Positions 8,641 to 16,779 of a DNA stretch of 64,000 bases are shown one piece after another (position 1 is the first letter of the stretch; each line of letters starts with the position of its first letter). The notes under the pieces were generated by a model. The model did not search any database. It was not told where the DNA came from and saw only the letters and a list, made by a program, of their open reading frames with translations. This DNA comes from Nonomuraea africana (GTDB lineage Bacteria > Actinomycetota > Actinomycetes > Streptosporangiales > Streptosporangiaceae), in contig NZ_JADBEF010000001.1 in assembly GCF_014873535.1 (NCBI RefSeq), positions 1,736,001-1,800,000 on the forward strand, read 5' to 3'. A program made the translations under genes and the position numbers.

Positions 8641-9399
8641 ATGGAGTGGACGATCCAGGAACTCGCGGCGAGGGCCGGCATCAGCAGTCGCACCCTGCGT
8701 CACTACGACCGCGTCGGGCTCTTGGCCCCGTCCCGGGTCGGCGCGAACGGGTACCGCTACTACGACCCGGGCGCGGTCGCCCGGCTCCAGCGGATCCTGC
8801 TCATGCGCCGGCTCGGCATGGGCTTGCCGGCCATCGCCGAGGTCCTGGCCGACGAGGTGGACACGTGCGACGGGCTGCGCGCCCACATCGCCGCACTGGA
8901 AGAGGAACGGGACCGCATCGAACGGCAGATCCGGTCTGTGCGTCACACGCTCGAGGCCCTGCAGGCGGGGGCGGAACCGCGGATGGACGTGATGTTGGCG
9001 GGGTTCAACGACCGCTACAAGGACGAGGTGATTTCACGCTGGGGCGAGCGCGCGTTCCAAGTGAGCAACGACTGGTGGCACGGCAAGACCCTTGACCAGC
9101 AGCTTGCCTGGAAGCAGGCCGTCGAGGACCTCGTCGCCGCATGGGTGGCCGCGGCGAAGGCCGGGGTTTGCCCGACATCGGAGCACGCTCAGTCACTGGC
9201 TGCCCGGCACGTCCAGTGGCTGAGCCAGATCCCGGGTACCCCCACGGCCGAGGGCGACCGGGAGTGCTCGATCGAGATGGTGAAAGGCCTGGGCGACATG
9301 TACGTCGACGACCCCCGCTTCGCCGGCATGTACGACGACGCCGCGGGGGCGACGTTCGTCCGCGACGCACTGCAAGCGTACGCGCGGACCCGGATGTAG
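8641..9399 (+). CDS. MerR-family regulator with TipAS effector domain
   Basis: This 252-aa transcriptional activator resembles TipA of Streptomyces. The N-terminal winged helix (MEWTIQELAARAGISSRTLRHYDRVGLL, then NGYRYY) is a MerR DNA-binding domain; a coiled-coil dimer helix follows (LRAHIAALEEERDRIERQI), and residues about 125-250 form a TipAS-like antibiotic-binding domain (FNDRYKDEVISRWGERAF, FAGMYDDAAGATFVRDAL). TipAS domains bind thiopeptides and other ligands; the ligand here is unknown. It starts 10 bases after the DUF2268 gene and probably shares its transcript. MerR proteins usually act on their own promoter, but no clear spaced dyad was identified upstream of 7746. Confidence 0.9.
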   Translation: MEWTIQELAARAGISSRTLRHYDRVGLLAPSRVGANGYRYYDPGAVARLQRILLMRRLGMGLPAIAEVLADEVDTCDGLRAHIAALEEERDRIERQIRSVRHTLEALQAGAEPRMDVMLAGFNDRYKDEVISRWGERAFQVSNDWWHGKTLDQQLAWKQAVEDLVAAWVAAAKAGVCPTSEHAQSLAARHVQWLSQIPGTPTAEGDRECSIEMVKGLGDMYVDDPRFAGMYDDAAGATFVRDALQAYARTRM

Positions 9400-9708
9400 C
9401 TCGTGTGATTCGCAGAAATGTCCAACTCTGCGAGACTGCCGAACGGCGGAGGGCGGCCGCGGGCCCCTGGTGACGCCGACCCGAGTGGAGGGCCTTCCGG
9501 CTCGTTGTGCCGACTCGTCACACTCGGCCACCTCGTCTGCGCCGACCAGTGTAGGGGCGTCTCTCGTTACGTGTTGATCACTTCGTGGCTGGCACCCGCC
9601 CAAAGCCTTCGGCCGCTCGGCGAAGTCCCCGACCCGCCCGTTACCGCCAGTTGAACCGAAGGTGCGTGGTTCATCCCGGTTCATCCGTTGGGCATAGGGT
9701 AAGGCGGC
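9400..9708. other. Intergenic stretch, no gene seen
   Basis: Open frames here lack family resemblance and ribosome binding sites. The stretch holds the right arm of the inverted repeat that begins at 7578. Confidence 0.5.
9468..9494. repeat. Inverted repeat, right arm
   Basis: Reverse complement of 7578-7604 with one mismatch; core ggtgacgccgacccgagtgg. Confidence 0.8.
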
Positions 9709-10449
9709 ATGGCACTGCATCTTGTTCAGGTGAATTTCAAAGCTCGGGATGACTCGGCGCTCGGCCGGTTCTGGGCGGAGGCGCTCGGCTGGGGTGTTTC
9801 CAGCGAGGGACCCGGCGTGACCAACCTCGAGCCCGAGGGCTTCGTCTGGCCGGACCCCGCCGCCTTCTACATCGATGTCGTCACCGTCCCGGACCCCGAA
9901 ACGGTGAAGTACCGCGTGCACCTCGAGCTCGCCACCACCTCTGCGGCCCATCAGGCCGAGTTGGTCGCGCGTCTGAAGGAGCTCGGTGCGACGCCCGCCG
10001 ATGTGGGCCAGGGCGACGTTCCGTGGACGGTTCTGGCCGACCCGGAGGGCAACGTGTTCTGCGTGCTGGAGCCTCGGGAGATCTACCGGGATATCGGCCC
10101 GATCGCCGCGGTGGTGGTCGACTGCGCGGACCCGCGGGCCATGGCCCGGTTCTGGGGCGAGGCGGTGGACTGGACCCTGCATGAGGTGACCGACGATCAT
10201 GCGATGCTGGGCTCCGCCAAGGGTGTCGGGCCGTATCTTGAGTTCCGCCGCACAACGCCCGGCGTGAAGACCGTGTGGAACCGCGTCCATCTCGACCTGC
10301 TGCCGTATCCCGTTGACGATCAAGCCGCGGAGGTGGCCCGGCTGCAGGCCCTCGGCGCGACGCTCGCCGACGTCGGCCAGGGCGACGTCCCGTGGATCGT
10401 CCTCGCCGACCCGGAGGGCAACGAGTTCTGCGTCCTCGGTCGGGCCTGA
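9709..10449 (+). CDS. VOC-family protein with two glyoxalase-like domains
   Basis: The 246-aa protein is two tandem copies of a Glyoxalase_6-type vicinal-oxygen-chelate domain (about residues 1-120 and 128-246). Both end in almost identical text, GATPADVGQGDVPW ... LADPEGNVFCVL and GATLADVGQGDVPW ... LADPEGNEFCVL, showing internal duplication. Such proteins are small metal-binding enzymes or binding proteins; no substrate can be assigned. It stands alone, with an AAGG element 5-8 bases before the ATG. Nothing suggests damage. Confidence 0.85.
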   Translation: MALHLVQVNFKARDDSALGRFWAEALGWGVSSEGPGVTNLEPEGFVWPDPAAFYIDVVTVPDPETVKYRVHLELATTSAAHQAELVARLKELGATPADVGQGDVPWTVLADPEGNVFCVLEPREIYRDIGPIAAVVVDCADPRAMARFWGEAVDWTLHEVTDDHAMLGSAKGVGPYLEFRRTTPGVKTVWNRVHLDLLPYPVDDQAAEVARLQALGATLADVGQGDVPWIVLADPEGNEFCVLGRA

Positions 10450-10585
10450 CGCGGAGCCTCCCCCGCCCGACGCCGCCGCGACCGCCGCTGACCCGCCCCA
10501 ACCCCAAGATCAATCTCAGCGCCGACGATTATCCGCAGGTTCCTCAACCCCGGTCACCGTGAAGGACTGCAGGACTGTGTGCTAG

Positions 10586-10708
10586 CTAGCGAGCGTCGCT
10601 GGTCCGCGCTGGCGGGGTGGCCATCCACTCGCTGTAGGCGTCCATAGCCCGTCTCGTCGCCTCGACCCGCTCCTCGGGCGTCTGGTCTCGGTCGGCGCCG
10701 AGCACGCG
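10586..10708 (-). pseudogene. Unidentified short coding remnant
   Basis: On the minus strand a run of about 40 codons with strong G/C third positions reads VLGADRDQTPEERVEATRR and continues AMDAYSEWMATPPA to a stop at 10586-10588. A GTG could start it, but a stop codon lies just upstream and no ribosome binding site is clear. It looks like the tail of a lost gene, though a tiny intact gene is possible. The family is not recognised. Confidence 0.3.
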
Positions 10709-10760
10709 AGACAATCAGAAAAGAGGCATGGATGGTTGCACCTGCGGGGGGTGTGCAGCT

Positions 10761-11270
10761 ATGGAATGGCGGCAGTCGGTGTCCAAGACCCTTCTGCTCG
10801 TACTGGGCAGCGTATGCATCGTGATAGTCGGGATTGCCATGGCGCTCGGCTGGCTGGAGGAATCCGGACATGGCCCGACCTGGTTTGCCGTGGCCAACGG
10901 ATGTGCGGTGGTGGTGATCTTCTCGGTCGCCACGGTGGTATACACGCGCCGCCTGCTCCACGGTAAAGCCGTCGTCATCCGGATCGACGAGCACGGCATT
11001 CACGACCACCGCCTGTCGCGCGAGCCGATCCCCTGGAAGTGCATTCGCGGAGTGCGCGTCGTGCACGTGTCCGGCTGGCGCTACCTGAAGCTCCGCATGA
11101 CGGACGCCGACCAGGAACGGTACCTGACAGAGCTGGCCCGGTGGAGCACCCTGCTGCCACCACACGGGATCACCATCAGGACGGTGGGGCTCAAGCCCTC
11201 GTTCGATGAACTCCTGGCCGCCGTGGAGCGCTCACGTCCCTCCCTCAAGAAGCGCAAGCACTCCTTCTAG
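10761..11270 (+). CDS. Membrane protein of the STM3941 / PH-like type
   Basis: The product (about 169 aa) has two adjacent membrane helices (about residues 6-27 and 36-60), then a cytoplasmic domain beginning AVVIRIDEHGIHDHR and IPWKCIRGVRVVHVSGWRYL, the pattern of small STM3941-like membrane proteins with a bacterial PH-like beta fold. Function unknown. The ATG at 10761 has a G-rich Shine-Dalgarno 9 bases upstream; an in-frame ATG at 10728 would add an odd Cys-rich head and has its aagagg element too close. No operon partner is evident. Confidence 0.55.
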   Translation: MEWRQSVSKTLLLVLGSVCIVIVGIAMALGWLEESGHGPTWFAVANGCAVVVIFSVATVVYTRRLLHGKAVVIRIDEHGIHDHRLSREPIPWKCIRGVRVVHVSGWRYLKLRMTDADQERYLTELARWSTLLPPHGITIRTVGLKPSFDELLAAVERSRPSLKKRKHSF

Positions 11271-11391
11271 TTTGCCGAACCACGCGGCGACCGCAGGGCC
11301 GCATAGTGGCCGGCGGCCTCATCACCGTCTGGCGCGCCTTCTCCGGCTGGTGCTGCCACAGCGCCCGATCTACGATCCGCCCCATTCGCTG

Positions 11392-11769
11392 CTATCGCCG
11401 AATCGTCGCGGCAACGTTAACGGAGACCTTTTCGGCCCCGATTCGCTGCATGCGTTCGGTGCCCCATCTTCCCAAGGGGGCCAGGGCAGCGTTGAGCGAG
11501 ACGCCGTGCTCCGTCAGGGAGTACTCGACCTTCGGTGGCACCTCGCGGTACACCTCACGATGCACGAGCCCGTCTTCTTCCATCTCCCGCAGATGTTGAA
11601 TCAGCATCTTCTCGCTGACGCCCGGCAGACCGCGTCGGAGCTCGGCGAACCGACGGGTCCCGTAGTTGTGCAGCTCCCAGAGAATCAGCGACTTCCACTT
11701 GCCGGCGACTACGTCCATCGCCGCGTCGATGCCGCAGAAGTAGGGACCTCGTCGTGCTGATGTCGCCAT
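11392..11769 (-). CDS. HxlR-family transcriptional regulator
   Basis: This 125-aa winged-helix repressor/activator has the HxlR signature: CGIDAAMDVVAGKWKSLILWELH, then RFAELRRGLPGVSEKMLIQHLREME and the wing DGLVHREVYREVPPKVEYSLTEHG. CGIDAA near the start contains the Cys that in several HxlR members (YodB, HypR) senses electrophiles or oxidants. The ATG at 11769 is chosen for the ggagggg element just upstream. It is transcribed divergently from the oxidoreductase at 11889 and very probably controls it through the palindrome between them. Confidence 0.9.
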   Translation of the reverse strand: MATSARRGPYFCGIDAAMDVVAGKWKSLILWELHNYGTRRFAELRRGLPGVSEKMLIQHLREMEEDGLVHREVYREVPPKVEYSLTEHGVSLNAALAPLGRWGTERMQRIGAEKVSVNVAATIRR

Positions 11770-11801
11770 CCGCCCCTCCAAGACGCACTTACCCATGAGT
11801 G

Positions 11802-11826
11802 AGTACCTGACTAAATAGTCCGTACT
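11802..11826. promoter_or_regulatory. Candidate HxlR operator
   Basis: The dyad agtacctgacta / tagtccgtact lies between the divergent HxlR and oxidoreductase genes. Outer AGTAC/GTACT half-sites around an AT-rich centre match the TACT...AGTA style of known HxlR-family operators. Confidence 0.55.
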
Positions 11827-11888
11827 GGTCAACTCTACCGGCTGCGGAAAGGATTGGCCGAACGATGAATTCGAGGGGGAGCCCAAAA

Positions 11889-12764
11889 ATGACAAACAAC
11901 AACAGCGTCCAGGTGAGCCTTCTCGGGCTGGGGGCGATGGGTAGCGCTCTGGCAGACGCCCTGGTGAAGGCCGGATACGCGACAACAGTCTGGAACCGCT
12001 CACTAGGCAAGGCGGACGACCTCGTTGCGCAGGGCGCGCAGGCCGCTGCCACGGCCGGTGACGCGGTCCGGGCCAGCCGACTGGTGATCGCATGCCTGCT
12101 GGACCACGCATCGGTCCATGAGGTGCTTGATCCGCTCTCCAATGAGCTGGCTGGCCGAACCTTGATCAACCTAACCACGACGACGCCGGCTCAGTCACGG
12201 GAGTTGGCCGCCTGGGCTGCCCATGCTGGGGTTACGTATCTGGACGGCGGCATCATGGCCGTACCGCAGATGATCGGCCAGCCTGGGGCATCGATCCTCT
12301 ACAGCGGATCGGCCGATGTCTTCAACGAGTGCAAGCCGCTGCTCGACCTGTGGGCAACCAGTACCTACTTCGGTGAGGATGCCGGGCTGGCGTCCCTGTA
12401 CGACCTCGCCCTACTCGCGGGCATGTACGTCATGTTCGCCGGATTCATGCACGGCGCGGCCATGGTTGCGCCGGCCGGTGTGACGGCGGGCCAGTTCGCT
12501 GCCATGGCCACACCTTGGCTGACCGCCATGACCGGTGCCTTCCAAGGGTTCGCCGCAGTCATCGACGGCGGGGACTACACCGTCGAAGGGCAGCAGAGCC
12601 TTGAGTTCTCCAACCTCAGTGACCTCTTGGCTTCCAGTTCCGACCAGGGCATCAGCACCGAGGTAGTCGCCATGGTCCAGGGGCTCATCCAACGCCAGAT
12701 TGATGCAGGCCACGGAGAGGAAGGCTTCGCCCGAATCATCGAGAGCATCAAGCAGCCGGGCTAA
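11889..12764 (+). CDS. NAD(P)-dependent imine-reductase-like oxidoreductase
   Basis: A 291-aa soluble enzyme of the 6-phosphogluconate/beta-hydroxyacid dehydrogenase superfamily. The Rossmann motif LLGLGAMGSALADAL lies at about residues 10-24, followed by VWNRS (the Arg suggests NADP preference). The C-terminal all-helical dimer domain runs from about residue 165 to the end. The region DGGIMAVPQMIGQPGASILYSG is typical of the imine-reductase-like clade. The ATG at 11889 follows gaggggga at a good distance; an ATG at 11865 is less likely. It is divergent from the HxlR gene, so expression is probably induced by a reactive compound. Substrate unknown. Confidence 0.85.
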   Translation: MTNNNSVQVSLLGLGAMGSALADALVKAGYATTVWNRSLGKADDLVAQGAQAAATAGDAVRASRLVIACLLDHASVHEVLDPLSNELAGRTLINLTTTTPAQSRELAAWAAHAGVTYLDGGIMAVPQMIGQPGASILYSGSADVFNECKPLLDLWATSTYFGEDAGLASLYDLALLAGMYVMFAGFMHGAAMVAPAGVTAGQFAAMATPWLTAMTGAFQGFAAVIDGGDYTVEGQQSLEFSNLSDLLASSSDQGISTEVVAMVQGLIQRQIDAGHGEEGFARIIESIKQPG

Positions 12765-13249
12765 AGCTCGCGCGACGGGCGTGGGGTCATGTTCGCCTGG
12801 TTCACCGGGGCTACCTTCTCAGGCGACGCCCGGTTCAACTATGCGACGTTCTCGCGCGACGCCCATTTCGTCCCGCAGAGGCGCTGGCCAGCGCATGGTT
12901 GGATGAGATGCGTGTGGAGTCTCGGCCTCTGGGTGTGGAGCGGTGGTGGCCACCAGGCTGGCGGCTGATAGAGAGCGAGGACGGGTGGGGGTGCTACGGC
13001 GCGAGGAGTCTGCAGCCGCGCCGGAAGGCATGGACATGGAGACCAAGGGCGAGGCCGAGGACGGCGCGACATGAAGGTACGGATCTGCCGCCTTCCGGCT
13101 GTGTCTCATGGGGCGTCGACGATGAAAGCCTCCAGCCCCTCGAACTCTTCCCGCGTCTGCGCCGTCAGCAAGTACTGATCCCACGACGGGCGCCGTGTCC
13201 TCTCCTTATCTTCCGCGCGCCGGCCGCGCCGGGCGCATCCTAGACGTGC
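12765..13249. other. Intergenic debris with a minus-strand tail
   Basis: No intact gene. On the minus strand, 13106 to about 13215 encodes a convincing C-terminal tail (RRPSWDQYLLTAQTREEFEG ... FIVDAP, then stop), cut off upstream where the recombinase remnant begins. The family was not recognised. The rest shows only short GC-rich repeats around gcgacgcc. Confidence 0.4.
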
Positions 13250-13853
13250 AGGCAGCCGGGCGGCCTGACCGACGAGCACGGCCGGGCCATCAAGGTCACC
13301 GCCCACCAGTTCCGGCACACTCTTGGGACGCGGCTGATCAACGCCAACGTCCCCCGGCACATCGTCCAGCAGCTCCTCGATCGCATGTCGCCCCAGATGA
13401 CCGCGGTCTATGCCCGGCTGCACAACACCACGCTCCGGCGGCACTGGGAGAACGCCGTCAAGATCAACGCGGAAGCGGAGCCGGTCGTGCTGCCCAACGG
13501 GCACCACCTGGCCGACGCCGAGTGGATGAAGATCAGCATGGTGCGGGCCAAGGTGACCCTGCCCAACGGCTACTGCGGAGCCCCGATCCAGACCGACAGC
13601 GAGTTCGCCAACCCCTGCTTGGACTGCCACTTCTTCCTGACCATCCGCGACTTCCTCGACCAGCACCGGCGCCAGCGCGACGAGACGCACCGCCTCATCG
13701 GCGACGCCGAGCATCAAGGGCTGACGCGGCTGGTGGAGCGAAACACCCCGCACGCTGGGCAAGCTCGACCGCATCATCGAGGCCCTGGAGCAGACCGGGC
13801 CCGAGCAAGCCGTCGCCGGCGAAAAGGTGGTCGACCTCGATGCCACCGGCTGA
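13250..13853 (+). pseudogene. Tn554 TnpB-like tyrosine recombinase, C-terminal remnant
   Basis: Only the C-terminal part of a tyrosine recombinase remains: TAHQFRHTLGTRL carries the HxxR box, VPRHIVQQLLDRMSPQMTAVYARLH holds the helix with the catalytic Tyr, and after it NGYCGAPIQTD and NPCLDCHFFLT give the Cys pairs typical of the TnpB-type extension in Tn554-like elements. A frameshift near 13745-13755 moves the end (LGKLDRIIEALEQTGPEQAV) to another frame, which stops at 13851-13853. The N-terminal half and catalytic Arg I are absent. The stop overlaps the ATG of the DUF6262 remnant by 14 bases, preserving the usual gene order. Confidence 0.75.
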
Positions 13854-14016
13854 CAACACCCGCTTCCTCGTCGCGGCCTCCAAGCAGCGCAGCCACGACG
13901 CTCGCGCTCGCGCAGGCCCTGGTCGATGCCGAGCGCTCCGGCAAACGCCCGACCGTTGTCGGCATCGCCGCGGCCGCAGGAGTCTCCCGCTCATGGCTCA
14001 ACGCATTGTTTGCCTG
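13840..14016 (+). pseudogene. DUF6262 (TnpC-like) protein, frameshifted remnant
   Basis: The start MPPADNTRFLVAASKQRSHDA and the later VAERSG-like helix with VVGIAAAAGVSRSWL are the signatures of DUF6262 proteins, which accompany Tn554-type recombinases (role like TnpC). The two parts are in different frames, shifted near 13895-13905, and homology stops after SRSWL. From about 14017 to 14205 no further gene is seen. Confidence 0.65.
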
Positions 14017-14214
14017 CCCGAGGAGGGCTGCCGAACAATCTTGCCGCCACGATCCTGGTGGCGCAGGGCCTCGGCGGGCACGCGGTCACGGGGACCGCTT
14101 CCTGCTCGGAACCCCTGAGAGCCGGGCACACGGGCGCGGAATCTGTCCCGCCCTGCTTGCAGGCCAGGCTCAGCGCGATCAGTCATTTCATCCCCTGCAG
14201 AAATCGGAGGACAG

Positions 14215-14778
14215 ATGAACGACAGAGCAACGGCCATGCCACCCGTGGCCGTCCCGACTCATCGCGAAAGGCAGGTACCCCTGCATCTCGCAAGCATCTC
14301 CCTCACCCTCGCCCTCGCCACCACAGCCTCCGGTTTGGCCCTGGCGACGGCCGCACCGGCCGTCGCGGCCCCGGTCGCGCAGACCACCGCGGCCCCCGCC
14401 CAACCGGCACCGGCCGCGCACAGCGAGGTCTCGACCCACGCGAGCGCAGCGGCAAGGGCCAAGTGGTACACCCAACGGCACGAGGCTTTGGGCCCACGCA
14501 AGGGGTACTTCACGACCTCGGACTGGAAGCGGCTCTCGGGTGTCCGCGTGATGCAGGTCAAGGCCCGCTGCTGGGGCAACGACTCGCAGATAGTGGTCAG
14601 ACTCCATTACGTGCGCCGCTACGGCGCCGGCGAGAAGGTCGCCAAGTCCGGCAAGTGGGCCTGCAACGGCAGGTACGGCATCGTCCGCATCCACAACGCC
14701 GGGCACGGGAAGTACTATGCGTCCTTCAGCCTCGACAAGAAGCACACCGTCGAGTACTGGGTGCAGTACTACAAGTAA
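14215..14778 (+). CDS. Secreted small protein of unknown function
   Basis: The product (187 aa) begins with an extended signal peptide: a basic head, a hydrophobic core (SISLTLALATTASGLALATA) and a likely signal-peptidase site after APAVAA. An Ala/Pro-rich spacer (about residues 60-80) precedes a compact basic domain (about 81-187) rich in Trp, Tyr and Lys with two cysteines (VKARCWGND, SGKWACNGRYG) that probably form a disulfide. The ATG has GGAGG at 14206-14210. No family recognised. It lies beside Tn554-like debris, so it may have arrived with it. Confidence 0.7.
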   Translation: MNDRATAMPPVAVPTHRERQVPLHLASISLTLALATTASGLALATAAPAVAAPVAQTTAAPAQPAPAAHSEVSTHASAAARAKWYTQRHEALGPRKGYFTTSDWKRLSGVRVMQVKARCWGNDSQIVVRLHYVRRYGAGEKVAKSGKWACNGRYGIVRIHNAGHGKYYASFSLDKKHTVEYWVQYYK

Positions 14779-15009
14779 CCCGCTACAAGCAGGCTCGCGA
14801 GGAGTAGCTTGCTGTGCCGGGACTTGGCCATAGGCATCAACTGGCTCGTCCCGGCCTCGCCCAGGCGCCGGGGTGGACGGACACAGCTGGCCGGCATGCC
14901 GCCATCCCTTGACGGATGCCATCGGTCGGCTCGCCCCGGGCGTCTCAGCCCGGGGCTCCCACAGAACCGTGCTTTCAGATCAAGGACCCGAGGAGCATCG
15001 TTGACCCGG

Positions 15010-15040
15010 AGGTCTGGGCCCGCGAGGCGGGCCCAGACCT
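15010..15040. terminator. Strong hairpin terminator
   Basis: A perfect 14-bp stem (aggtctgggcccgc / gcgggcccagacct) with loop gag ends seven bases from the ssb stop codon at 15047-15049. It serves the minus-strand ssb remnant and probably also transcripts from the plus side. Confidence 0.85.
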
Positions 15041-15046
15041 AGCCGG

Positions 15047-15540
15047 TCAGAACGGGGCCTCCTGCCCACCGAAACCGGCACCGGCCATTGCGAGCTCGTG
15101 CTCCTGGCCCTCGCCGCCCCACGGGTTGGACGTGTTCTCCCAGGACTCGGCCGGGTGCGGGACCTTCTCCCGCGAGACCTTGTTGACCTTGGCGGTCGCG
15201 AACCTCAAAGAGACACCGGCGTCCTCGATGATGACCTCGATGACCCACCGCTTGATGTCCTGCTTGTCCTCATAGCTGCGCTGCTGAAGTCGACCCGTGA
15301 CCACCACGCGGGTCCCCCTGGAGGCCGACTCGGCGATGTGCTCCGCCAGCTCGCGGAAGGCCGAGCACCGCATGAACACGGAGACCCCGTCGACCATCTT
15401 GCCAGCGGCGCCTTGTCGAACACCCGGCGGGTGGACGCCACGGTGAAGGCCGCGATCGCGACGCCGGTCTCGGTGAACTTGAGCTCGGGGTCGTCGGTGA
15501 GGTTGCCGACGATGGTGATGGTGGTGTCGCCGATGGACAT
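15047..15540 (-). pseudogene. ssb: Single-stranded DNA-binding protein, one-base frameshift
   Basis: The two reading frames together give a complete SSB OB fold: [20 protein letters not shown] and [12 protein letters not shown] in one frame, then [35 protein letters not shown] and [16 protein letters not shown] in the next. The joined length (494 bases) is one base short of 165 codons, so a single deletion near 15400-15410, between VFDKA and AAGKMVDG, explains everything. ATG 15540 has a GAAGGAG element eight bases upstream. Actinomycetes carry a main ssb near rpsF/rplI and often a second copy; this is the second type. Decay or a sequencing error are both possible. Confidence 0.85.
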
Positions 15541-16212
15541 GCTGAAGCTCCTTCGTGAGCTGAAGATGGATGGAAATCGAAAGATCGGGAAACCGGAGAA
15601 AGAGGGAACGGGCAGAAAGACCCTGGCGGAAGGAAGCTGCGCCCACCCGCGTCGAAGACATGTCCGCGACGCATCGCCGCAGGACAGTGCATGATCAGTT
15701 CAGAGAACTCCGCATAAGCAGGCGGTCTGGACGCCCTGACCCGCCACCCAGGCCATGACCTCGCTGTGCGGGATCTCGCGCAGCCGCGCGGCGAACTCGG
15801 AGGTGCGCAGGTGAGCACGTACGCGTGCCGTACAAGGGCAAGAAACCGCCGGCCTCACAGAAGAGCACCAACTCCGCCCACGCCAAGCTCCGCGGTCCCG
15901 GCGAGCGCGCCGAACTCAGCTGCTGCCCCCTTCGCGCAGGCCAACTCGTCAGGCGATCCTCGTCTCCGACTCCGCGGGGCCCGCTGAAATGGGCTACAGG
16001 CTGGCGCCGATTTCGCGCCCCATCCAGCACCGCCACCCATTGTTGCCCTGACGGAATGCTGTCAGAGCCACTCGTCGGAAGGCATGTGCCGTTCTACGAT
16101 CCTTTCGGATTCGGCGCTTGAGGGGCTCAGCCCACTCAGAGGTGTGAATAGGGAGCTGAGTCTGGAACACGCGCATGTCACGCCGTAGGTTCCGCGGAAG
16201 AGGTGTTCGCAC
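15541..16212. other. Long stretch without an intact gene
   Basis: Apart from the short transposase fragment at 15813-15975, no coding sequence with family resemblance is seen. Open frames upstream of ssb on the minus strand lack ribosome binding sites. Confidence 0.5.
15813..15975 (+). pseudogene. IS5-type transposase C-terminal fragment
   Basis: The stretch encodes VRVPYKGKKPPASQK, AHAKLRGPGERA and CCPLRAGQLV in one frame. This is the C-terminal signature of a common actinobacterial IS5/IS1182-like DDE transposase (PYKG, PASQK, HAKLR..GERA, CCPW.AGQL), with the segment between GERA and CCP deleted. It has neither start nor catalytic residues. Confidence 0.6.
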
Positions 16213-16779
16213 ATGGCCACCCAGCCAGCCTGGACGCACCACGACGCCGTTCAACCATCGCAGCTCAACGGTCGATATCACAGGACCGCCCTCGGCTTCT
16301 TTCTGGTCATCGTAGTGGCCCACTGGGCCGAGCACCTGGCCCAGGCGGTCCAGATCTATGTCCTTGACTGGCCGATCCCGGAAGCCCGCGGCGTACTCGG
16401 CGTGCCGTTCCCGTGGCTGGTCAAGTCGGAGTGGATGCACTACGGCTACGCGCTGGTGATGCTCGCCGGCTTTCTCCTGCTGCGCCAGGGCTTCACCGGG
16501 CGCGCGCGCACCTGGTGGAACATCGCGATGGGTATCCAGATCTGGCACCACCTGGAGCACTTCCTTCTGCTCATGCAGGCGCTGACCGGCAACAACCTGC
16601 TGGGCAAGCCGGTGCCCACCAGCATCATCCAGATTGTGGTCCCCCGGGTGGAGCTGCACCTCTTCTACAACGCTGTCGTCTTCGCGCCCATGGTGGTGGC
16701 GATGATCCTGCACCGGCGCCCCCGCGAGTCCGAGCGTACCGGGATGAACTGTAGCTGCGCGCTCGCCTACGGGCGATGA
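16213..16779 (+). CDS. Four-helix membrane protein with paired histidine motifs
   Basis: The 188-aa protein is predicted to have four membrane helices, around residues 27-50, 78-95, 105-125 and 150-172. Histidines cluster at their ends: AHWAEHLAQ, WMHYGYALV, WHHLEHFLL and RVELHLFYN, an arrangement seen in heme- or metal-binding membrane proteins. Homologues are uncharacterised as far as I know. The stop overlaps the next ATG (ATGA at 16776-16779), so the two are translationally coupled. A metal or heme role is inference from the histidine pattern only. Confidence 0.65.
   Translation: MATQPAWTHHDAVQPSQLNGRYHRTALGFFLVIVVAHWAEHLAQAVQIYVLDWPIPEARGVLGVPFPWLVKSEWMHYGYALVMLAGFLLLRQGFTGRARTWWNIAMGIQIWHHLEHFLLLMQALTGNNLLGKPVPTSIIQIVVPRVELHLFYNAVVFAPMVVAMILHRRPRESERTGMNCSCALAYGR

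Noticed and set aside
9418..9654. Plus-strand frame of 78 codons
   Set aside because: No ribosome binding site or family resemblance; most of it lies over the inverted-repeat arm.
15541..15818. Minus-strand extension of the ssb frame upstream of 15540
   Set aside because: The SSB fold begins at MSIGD with a good Shine-Dalgarno; upstream sequence is not SSB-like.
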